NCBI GenBank assembly: GCA_020444415.1
Contig: JAHLLA010000003.1
Span: 1-64,000, forward strand
DNA from: Bacteroidota bacterium
Lineage (GTDB): Bacteria > Bacteroidota > Bacteroidia > Bacteroidales > F082
Length of the DNA stretch: 64,000 bases
Direction: 5' to 3'
Positions 33,363-40,594 of this stretch are shown here, piece after piece. Within the stretch, counting starts at the first letter, position 1. Each line of letters starts with the position of its first letter. The notes under the pieces were generated by a model. It searched no databases and had not been told where the DNA came from. It saw only the letters and a program-made list of their open reading frames with translations. Both the position numbers and the translations under genes were made by a program.

Positions 33363-36347
33363 ATGTTTAAACATCTATTAGCAAAGCTATTATTACTGTC
33401 AGTAATAATTCTTTACAGTTCGCTCAATGCGTTTGCGCAGTCCGGTACGGTTAGCGGTACGGTAAGCGATGAAGATGGTTATACCCTTCCGGGTGCAACT
33501 GTTGTTATCAAAGGAACGTCAAGAGGAACAGCAACAGATCTAAATGGAAATTTCACGATTGATGTGAAGAAGACTGTAACCCTGGTGTTTTCATATGTCG
33601 GCTACATCACTCAGGAAGTAGCCGCACAACCGAACACTACTGTAAATGTTACGATGGTATCCGAAGCCACAGGCTTAAATGAGGTCATAGTAATTGGTTA
33701 CGGTACTACCAAAAAGGAGGACGCTACAGGTTCGGTTTCTCCAATTTCTTCAAAAGATTTTAACGAAGGATCAATAACCGCACCTACAAATCTGATCACT
33801 GGTAAAGTTGCCGGTGTATCAGTTATTTCCGGAGGTGGAGCGCCAGGTTCAGGTGCGCAAGTCCGGATTAGGGGAGGTTCCTCCCTATCAGCAAGTAATG
33901 ATCCCTTGTATGTCATCGATGGAGTTCCTTTGGACAATGAAGATATTTCAGGTAACCGTAATCCTTTAAACCTGATCAATCCTGCTGACATAGAGACTTT
34001 TACCGTTTTAAAAGACGCTTCAGCAACTGCGATTTACGGGTCAAGAGCCTCAAACGGTGTAATTTTGATTACAACAAAAAAAGGTAAGATTGGCAATCCG
34101 TTAAAAATTAATTATATAGGAACTTTTTCATTATATACACCTACAAAAAAGAATGATGTATTGAACGCCAACCAGTTCCTGAATGAGATGAAAAACCACT
34201 ATCCTGCTCAAGTGGGAGGTGCGGGTTCACTGCTTGATACTACTTCTATGGTTGACACCGACTGGCAGGATCAGATTTTCCAGAATGCCTTCGGAATGGA
34301 TCATTACTTAAGCTTTACCGGTGCCACAAAACAAATGCCTTATCGTGTATCTTTAGGTTACTCCAACCAGGATGGTATTCTAAAAACAGATAACCTGGAA
34401 AGATTCACGGGAAGTTTCGCTTTGAATCCTACTTTTTTTGACGATCATCTGAATATTGACTTAAACGGAAAAGGATCTTATATCAAAAACCGATTTGCCG
34501 ATAATGGAGCTATTGGCGCTGCAACCCAGTTCGATCCAACAAAACCCGTTTACGATCCCTCCGATTCCAAATTCGGAGGTTATTATTCATGGAAACAATC
34601 AGATGGTATTCCTTCTACTCAGGCGACAACTAACCCTGTAGCATTGCTTAACCAGCGCGAAGACCTGTCAAACGTATATAATTTCACAGGAAATGCAAAA
34701 ATTGATTACAAAATCCATGGATTTGAAGATCTCAAAGCCACACTGAATGTAGGTATGGACTACTCAAAAAGTGATGGTACTGTGTTTGTTGATACTACAG
34801 CTGCTTTCGAGTATGATGCGCAAACCGGTGGAGGAGTAAATAATAAATACGAACAGGAAAAGAAGAACCAACTTCTTGATTTTTATCTCACTTATACAAA
34901 GGATATTCCTTCGATAAAGAGCAACTTAAGTGTAATGGCAGGTTATTCGTGGCAACATTTCTGGAGAGAGAATTACTCTATTAATTCCAATATTGCCATG
35001 TTACCAGCAAATACAGATACAATTGATGATCCAACCGAGAGTTATCTGATTTCTTTTTATGGAAGATTCAATTATACATATAATAATAGGTATATGTTAA
35101 CTTTTACTTTACGTAACGACCAAACATCCAGGTTTTCTCCTGATACCAGAAATGGTCTGTTTCCGGCGGTAGCCCTGGCATGGAAAATCAATGAAGAAAA
35201 TTTCCTGATGGATTCAAAAGTATTGTCACAACTTAAACTAAGAATGGGATGGGGAATTACTGGTCAGCAGAATATTTCAGATAATGACTACCCTTATCTT
35301 CCTATATACACAGCCAGCCAGGTAAATGCACAATACCAAATGGGAAATCAATTCTATACCACATTAAGGCCGGAAGGATATGACCCAGATATTAAATGGG
35401 AAGAAACAACAACCTGGAACTTGGGTATTGACTACGGCTTTGCTTCTGACAGGTATTATGGTTCATTAGATGTATATTACAGGCAAACCAAAGACCTGAT
35501 TAACTTTATTCCGGTACCAGCAGGAACTAACCTCACGAATTATATACTTACGAATATTGGTGACCTGGAAAACCGGGGTGTTGAATTTTCCATTTTCACT
35601 AGACCAATCGTAAAGAATGACTTGTTTTGGGAAATTGGTTTGAATGCAACATATAATAAAAATGAAATCACTAAACTGACAGCTACTGACGATCCCGAGT
35701 ATCTTGGTGAACCAACTGGCGGTATTTCAGGGGGTGTTGGAAACAATATCCAGATCAACAGCGTAGGTTATCCAACAAATTCATTCTTCGTTTGGGAACA
35801 AGTGTATGACACGGATGGAAACCCTATACAAGGCTTGTACGTTGATCGTGATGGTGATGGAGAAATCACCAATAACGATAAATACCATTTCCATAAACCT
35901 GCAGCCGATTTTTGGTTTGGCATAAACTCCAGGGTGGAATGGAAAAATTGGGATTTTGCATTCTCAGGTCGTGCTAATTTTGGTAATTACGTATATAACA
36001 ACATCGCTTCTGAAAACGGTGTTTACGAACGTTTATATCGTCCTGAAGGGCCATATCTCGGAAATATATCATCTTACGTTTACCAAACCAATTTTGCGAA
36101 CCCTGAGTACCTTTCCGATTTTTATATCCAGGATGCTTCGTTCTTTAAAATGGATTATATGACAGTCGGGTATATTTTCAGAAGTATTGGAAACTCAAAA
36201 CTGAACCTTCGTTTAACAGGAACAGTTAACAATGTATTTACCATTACCGATTACGATGGTATTGACCCGGAAATTGATGATGGAATCGACAACAATAACT
36301 ATCCACGACCAAGAGCATACGTCTTGAGCGTTAACCTCCAATTTTAA
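33363..36347 (+). CDS. susC: SusC-like TonB-dependent outer-membrane receptor
   Basis: 994 residues. Signal peptide ending around residue 26 (LNAFAQ), a carboxypeptidase-regulatory-like domain (SGTVSGTVSDEDGYTLPGAT), a TonB box region (NEVIVIGYGTTKKEDATGSV), a plug (VRIRGGSSLSASNDPLYVIDGVPLD, KDASATAIYGSRASNGVILITTKKG) and a C-terminal beta-barrel ending YVLSVNLQF. It imports maltooligosaccharides across the outer membrane using TonB energy. SusD follows after 18 bases. The starch role rests on the surrounding GH13/GH31 genes and SusE. Confidence 0.95.
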   Translation: MFKHLLAKLLLLSVIILYSSLNAFAQSGTVSGTVSDEDGYTLPGATVVIKGTSRGTATDLNGNFTIDVKKTVTLVFSYVGYITQEVAAQPNTTVNVTMVSEATGLNEVIVIGYGTTKKEDATGSVSPISSKDFNEGSITAPTNLITGKVAGVSVISGGGAPGSGAQVRIRGGSSLSASNDPLYVIDGVPLDNEDISGNRNPLNLINPADIETFTVLKDASATAIYGSRASNGVILITTKKGKIGNPLKINYIGTFSLYTPTKKNDVLNANQFLNEMKNHYPAQVGGAGSLLDTTSMVDTDWQDQIFQNAFGMDHYLSFTGATKQMPYRVSLGYSNQDGILKTDNLERFTGSFALNPTFFDDHLNIDLNGKGSYIKNRFADNGAIGAATQFDPTKPVYDPSDSKFGGYYSWKQSDGIPSTQATTNPVALLNQREDLSNVYNFTGNAKIDYKIHGFEDLKATLNVGMDYSKSDGTVFVDTTAAFEYDAQTGGGVNNKYEQEKKNQLLDFYLTYTKDIPSIKSNLSVMAGYSWQHFWRENYSINSNIAMLPANTDTIDDPTESYLISFYGRFNYTYNNRYMLTFTLRNDQTSRFSPDTRNGLFPAVALAWKINEENFLMDSKVLSQLKLRMGWGITGQQNISDNDYPYLPIYTASQVNAQYQMGNQFYTTLRPEGYDPDIKWEETTTWNLGIDYGFASDRYYGSLDVYYRQTKDLINFIPVPAGTNLTNYILTNIGDLENRGVEFSIFTRPIVKNDLFWEIGLNATYNKNEITKLTATDDPEYLGEPTGGISGGVGNNIQINSVGYPTNSFFVWEQVYDTDGNPIQGLYVDRDGDGEITNNDKYHFHKPAADFWFGINSRVEWKNWDFAFSGRANFGNYVYNNIASENGVYERLYRPEGPYLGNISSYVYQTNFANPEYLSDFYIQDASFFKMDYMTVGYIFRSIGNSKLNLRLTGTVNNVFTITDYDGIDPEIDDGIDNNNYPRPRAYVLSVNLQF

Positions 36348-36365
36348 CCAATAAATAATTTTGAC

Positions 36366-37964
36366 ATGAAGAATTTTATAAAAATATTGATATTGTTTGT
36401 TGTTATAGGAGCTATTACAACAAGCTGCCTGAAGGATCTGGACACAGTACCTATTGACCCTGATCAGGTAACATCAGCGAAAGTCTTTGAAGACCCTGCT
36501 GCATATAAACAAATACTGGCTAAATTGTATGCCGGACTGGCTGTTTCAGGTCAGGAAGGGCCTGCCGGGAATGCCGATATTAGTGGAATTGATGAAGGTT
36601 TCGGACAATATCTGCGTGGCTTCTGGTACCATTCTGAACTGCCTACAGATGAAGCTGTAATTTCTTGGAACGACCAAACAGTTAAAGATTTTCACTGGCA
36701 GTCATGGGGCACATCTGATGTTTTTATCGCAGCGTTTTATTACAGGATATTTTATCAGATTGTAGCAGTAAACGAGTTCCTTCGTGAAACCACCGATAGC
36801 AAACTTGATGAACGTGGTGTGAGCGGGCAACTCAGAACTGATATTGGATATTTCAGAGCAGAAGCCAGATGGTTAAGGGCGCTCAGCTACTGGCATGCCA
36901 TGGACCATTTTGGTAATGTACCATTTGTTACCGACGCCGATCCTGTTGGTTCCTTTTTCCCGGAGCAAATAAGCAGGGCCAATTTATTCGAATACATAGA
37001 AAGCGAACTGAAAGAAATTGAACCTTTGATGGTAGATGCAGGAGCAAATGAATACGCGCGTGCTGATAAAGCTGCCGTTTGGATGCTCCTGGCAAAGATC
37101 TACCTCAACGCTGAAGTATATACTGGTATTGAAAGAAATACAGATTGTATCAACTATTGCCAGAATATAATTAATGCAGGTTATTCATTGGAATCGGATT
37201 ATACATATCTCTTCCTTGCCGACAATAACCTCTCAACCAACGAGATTATATTCCCTATTGCATATGATGGCGCTTTTACCAGAACCTATGGAGGTACAAA
37301 CTTTATTATTAAGGCTGGTATTGGTGGAAAAATGAATGATAACCTCGAAGATTATGGAGTGAATGAAGGTTGGGGTGGAACACGAACAACCAGTGCTTTA
37401 GTTAATAAATTTGATGACCCTAGTGGTGAAACAGATAAGCGCGCCTTGTTTTTCACTGAAGAACAAAATCTTGAAATAAATGATATCGGACTGTTTACTG
37501 ATGGATATGCTGTTACGAAGTTTAAAAACGTGACCCGTGAAGGTTTACCAGGTTCAGATAATGTTTACCCTGATACCGATTTTCCGATGTTCAGGCTTGC
37601 TGATGTTTATTTGATGTATGCTGAGGCTACATTAAGAGGAGGACAGGGTAACCTTGGATTGGCTCTTGAATATGTGAACAATGTCAGAAGACGCGCCTAT
37701 GGTGGAAGTACAGAAGGTGAAATTAACGCGAGTGAACTTACACTTGACTTTATTCTCGATGAAAGAGCACGTGAGCTATACTGGGAGGGACACCGCAGAA
37801 CTGACCTTGTCAGGTTTGGCAAGTTTACCGGAGGTGAATACTTATGGCCTTGGAAAGGTAACCTGAAAGAAGGAAGGGCAACAGATGCCAAATATGATCT
37901 GTATCCAATTCCCGATTCAGACATTGGTGCCAATCCTAATCTTGTTCAAAATACAGATTATTAA
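36366..37964 (+). CDS. susD: SusD-like starch-binding outer-membrane lipoprotein
   Basis: 532 residues, lipobox TTSC (Cys21). RagB/SusD features: DPDQVTSAKVFEDPAAYKQILAKLYAGLA near the N-terminus, TPR-like helices (FLRETTD, RAEARWLRALSYWHAMDHFGNVPFV) and a C-terminal SusD domain with DFPMFRLADVYLMYAEATLRGG, NNVRRRAYGG and DERARELYWEGHRRTDLVRFG. It binds glucan at the cell surface and caps SusC. Located between susC and susE. Confidence 0.95.
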   Translation: MKNFIKILILFVVIGAITTSCLKDLDTVPIDPDQVTSAKVFEDPAAYKQILAKLYAGLAVSGQEGPAGNADISGIDEGFGQYLRGFWYHSELPTDEAVISWNDQTVKDFHWQSWGTSDVFIAAFYYRIFYQIVAVNEFLRETTDSKLDERGVSGQLRTDIGYFRAEARWLRALSYWHAMDHFGNVPFVTDADPVGSFFPEQISRANLFEYIESELKEIEPLMVDAGANEYARADKAAVWMLLAKIYLNAEVYTGIERNTDCINYCQNIINAGYSLESDYTYLFLADNNLSTNEIIFPIAYDGAFTRTYGGTNFIIKAGIGGKMNDNLEDYGVNEGWGGTRTTSALVNKFDDPSGETDKRALFFTEEQNLEINDIGLFTDGYAVTKFKNVTREGLPGSDNVYPDTDFPMFRLADVYLMYAEATLRGGQGNLGLALEYVNNVRRRAYGGSTEGEINASELTLDFILDERARELYWEGHRRTDLVRFGKFTGGEYLWPWKGNLKEGRATDAKYDLYPIPDSDIGANPNLVQNTDY

Positions 37965-37993
37965 AAAAGATGAAATCAAAAAAATATGATAAT

Positions 37994-39067
37994 ATGAAAA
38001 AGATCTCAATTTTATTACTCGTTATATTCGGAATTGGGCTGATTTCTTCCTGTAAAAAAGAACTCAAAGAGCCTGTTCTGAATATGAACTTAACAAAAAG
38101 CGCCGCCATTACAGCACCGTTGGATCAGCATATTGTACTGCGTGACTCTATTGCTGACAGTGCGATCAATTTCACATGGAGTGCGGCTGAATACGACCTT
38201 ACAAACCTGGAAACCATCAAATATTTGTTACAGATGGATACAATTGGAGGAAACTTCAATAGTCCTATGGAATTAGCTTCGACTACCGAATTAAGTTTTA
38301 GTATTACAGTTGCGAATTTAAACAGTAGATTGATTGCATACGGAATCCCTGCTGATTCGACACGGAATACTGAATTCAGAGTAATTTCATTCATTAATAA
38401 CGAAACAAGCTATACGGATGCTGAATCTGGAATAACTTCAAATACCTTGACAACTTACCAAAGCGAAGGTCCGGTTGAATATGCCAAATTATGGGTTCCT
38501 GGTGATTATCAGGGCTGGTCACCAGCCGATGCACCAAATGTATTTGATTTTGACGGCGATGGTATATATACAGGTTATGTATATTTTCCTGAAGGTGGTA
38601 CATTTGAATTCAAATTTACTTCAGATCCTGATTGGGATCATACGAATTATGGTGCGGGCGCTGTTGAGGGAACACTGGACACGGACCCCGGAGCCGGTAA
38701 TTTAATAGTTCCTGGTATGGGAGGTTATTTCCTCACAGTTGATATCAATGCTTTAACCTGGACCTATGAACTCCAGAATTGGGGCGTAATTGGTGAGTGG
38801 TTGGCTTGGGAAGAGGATATCGATTTGATTTACGATCCGACTGAACAGCATTTGTCTGTTACGGTGGAAAATATCCCGGCTGCTGATAACCAAAGATTCA
38901 AATTCAGGGCTAATGATGCCTGGGATTTAAATTTAGGCGCCAAAGATCCGGATGATGGTACTCTTGTTGCCGGCGGAGCTGATATACCTATTCCTGATGG
39001 AGGAACACTGACGTTTATCCTCAGGTTTACAACGCCTGACCCGAGTTATGAGGTGATTGAAAATTAG
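37994..39067 (+). CDS. susE: SusE-like starch-binding lipoprotein
   Basis: 357 residues from the ATG giving a compact lipoprotein signal (MKKISILLLVIFGIGLISSC, Cys20). An ATG 24 bases upstream, 5 bases after susD, would add MKSKKYDN and is also possible. The N-terminal SusE domain shows APLDQHIVLRDSIADSAINFTWSAAEYD. Two later beta modules bind starch in relatives: AKLWVPGDYQGWSPADAP with FKFTSDPDWDHTNYG, then WLAWEEDID and FKFRANDAWDLNLGA. Aromatic residues suited to stacking on glucose are kept. Surface exposed. Confidence 0.9.
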   Translation: MKKISILLLVIFGIGLISSCKKELKEPVLNMNLTKSAAITAPLDQHIVLRDSIADSAINFTWSAAEYDLTNLETIKYLLQMDTIGGNFNSPMELASTTELSFSITVANLNSRLIAYGIPADSTRNTEFRVISFINNETSYTDAESGITSNTLTTYQSEGPVEYAKLWVPGDYQGWSPADAPNVFDFDGDGIYTGYVYFPEGGTFEFKFTSDPDWDHTNYGAGAVEGTLDTDPGAGNLIVPGMGGYFLTVDINALTWTYELQNWGVIGEWLAWEEDIDLIYDPTEQHLSVTVENIPAADNQRFKFRANDAWDLNLGAKDPDDGTLVAGGADIPIPDGGTLTFILRFTTPDPSYEVIEN

Positions 39068-39083
39068 AATATAAATTTTACTG

Positions 39084-39125
39084 AATTGAAAGTATATTTT
39101 TTATAGAAAAAATATACTTTCAATT
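39084..39125. terminator. 19-bp perfect hairpin after susE
   Basis: AATTGAAAGTATATTTTTT pairs perfectly with its complement across the 4-base loop ATAG, followed by a T-rich stretch. AT-rich stem. It may be a terminator or mRNA-stabilising hairpin that separates susCDE levels from the next gene. Confidence 0.55.
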
Positions 39126-39234
39126 CTTTTTCTCTAAGTTTACATCATATACGAATAACTTTATTTGATACATTTGTAATAGTTTATTGAAAATATTCTT
39201 TTTAAAACTTATTGTTAAATTAAAATAAAATACT

Positions 39235-40380
39235 ATGAGAAAATTTACTTTTAAAAAATTGTATGTAATGGCAGCTGCCATACTGTTTACCCTCGGTGCT
39301 TTTGCTCAGGAATTACCACAAGAAGGGCTAACGATGTTGCCATTTGACGGTGCTACACCAGACATGCCGATTAGCCTGGTGCTAGATGTAAGGGCCACTT
39401 GTCCCGACTCTGCTCTATTTAATGCAGATTCAGTAATGATACATTCGGGTGTGACAATTGGCGAAGATAGTTGGCAATATGTTGTTGACTTTGATGCTAT
39501 GGGTGCCAACGGACAACAAGCTAAACTGATTCCTTTTGGACCCGGTGCCCAAGTAGGTAACATTACCATGACCCCTATTAGCGTTTACGATCAGGTGAAT
39601 GTTGTTGTATGGCCTAAATGGACTTGTCCTGCAGGCGGACTGGATGGTGCTGATTCAGTGATGATGCACTCAGGTTTGGAAATAAATGGTGAAGCCTGGC
39701 AAAAGGTTGTTGACTTTGATGGCGCAGGTGCCAATGGTCAAAGGCCAAAGATGGTTCCAATTGAATATAATGGACAATCAGGTTGGATGTTATCGTATAT
39801 TCCTGCTGACTTTTATGGTGTTGAAGAAGGAGATACCGTAACCGCTATAAATTGTGTTTTCAATGCAGGCTCATGGGATGCAGGTGAAGGTAAAGACATC
39901 AATCATGATGGCTCATGCACCGACTTCCGTTTACAATTTAGTAATGCAATGCCGTATAAATATTCCATCACTTTGGTGCCAAATGACTTTTATCCCATAG
40001 CCGAAGGAGATGTAATTTCTGCTATTAATTGCGTTTTTAATGGGGGAGCTTGGGATGCTGGTGAAGGTAAAGCCCATGTGGATGATTCGGAAGACTGTAC
40101 AGATTTTACAGCCCCTCTTGAATATATAGGCGTGTTTGAGAATAAAGAGGCTCATACCTTTAAATTATATCCGAATCCTGTAGGAGATATTTTGAACATC
40201 AGCAATCTTGTAGACGTGAACAGGATTGAAATTCTGGATGTAAGTGGTAGAGTTATACTAACTGAAGACGCTGTGTCAGATAGAGTTTCATTAAATGTAT
40301 CTCAGCTAACAAATGGTATATACATAGTTAGCTATCACACAACAAACGGAATAAAGACATCTAAATTTATTAAGGAATAA
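39235..40380 (+). CDS. T9SS-exported surface protein with nested duplicated domain
   Basis: 381 residues. Signal peptide to about residue 24 (LGAFAQ). The body holds two copies of a beta domain arranged A1-A2-B2-B1. The A halves share ADSVMIHSGVTIGEDSWQYVVDFD / ADSVMMHSGLEINGEAWQKVVDFD; the B halves share DFYGVEEGDTVTAINCVFNAGSWDAGEGK / DFYPIAEGDVISAINCVFNGGAWDAGEGK. The last ~75 residues are a T9SS sorting domain (FKLYPNPVGDILNIS). The domain resembles the N-terminal module of the GH31 and T9SS amylase of this locus, so a glucan-binding role, like SusF, is likely. It follows susE. Confidence 0.75.
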   Translation: MRKFTFKKLYVMAAAILFTLGAFAQELPQEGLTMLPFDGATPDMPISLVLDVRATCPDSALFNADSVMIHSGVTIGEDSWQYVVDFDAMGANGQQAKLIPFGPGAQVGNITMTPISVYDQVNVVVWPKWTCPAGGLDGADSVMMHSGLEINGEAWQKVVDFDGAGANGQRPKMVPIEYNGQSGWMLSYIPADFYGVEEGDTVTAINCVFNAGSWDAGEGKDINHDGSCTDFRLQFSNAMPYKYSITLVPNDFYPIAEGDVISAINCVFNGGAWDAGEGKAHVDDSEDCTDFTAPLEYIGVFENKEAHTFKLYPNPVGDILNISNLVDVNRIEILDVSGRVILTEDAVSDRVSLNVSQLTNGIYIVSYHTTNGIKTSKFIKE

Positions 40381-40401
40381 TAATCCGTTCATATGATTCA
40401 A

Positions 40402-40429
40402 AACCGGCTTTTAAAAGCCGGTTTTTTTT
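40402..40429 (+). terminator. Rho-independent terminator after the sus surface-protein gene
   Basis: Perfect 11-bp stem AACCGGCTTTT / AAAAGCCGGTT followed by a T run. Confidence 0.9.
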
Positions 40430-40458
40430 ATACTTTAAATTTTAACAAAGTGACAACA

Positions 40459-40468
40459 CAATCGATTT
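40459..40468. promoter_or_regulatory. Candidate LacI-family operator upstream of T9SS amylase
   Basis: CAATCGATTT, one mismatch to CAAwCGwTTG, centred 94.5 bp upstream of the proposed -7 box. The same decamer occurs once near iorA, so sequence alone is weak; the position is the stronger argument. Confidence 0.45.
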
Positions 40469-40557
40469 AGTAAAGGATATTAACTCATAGTTACCCATAT
40501 TAATATCAAATAGCAATGGATTCAATAATCCGAATCGATATGTATGCTGTTTTCCCA

Positions 40558-40565
40558 TATTTTTG
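40558..40565 (+). promoter_or_regulatory. Candidate -7 box of T9SS amylase
   Basis: TATTTTTG, exact TAnnTTTG. It lies inside the longest possible reading frame, so translation must begin at one of the ATGs at 40589 or 40595. Confidence 0.5.
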
Positions 40566-40594
40566 CCAAATACTTTAATATCTCTGTCATGTTC

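Noticed and set aside
40544-40594. Earlier ATG for the T9SS amylase
   Set aside because: It precedes the best -7 box and adds a non-signal sequence; the ATG at 40595 starts a typical signal peptide.
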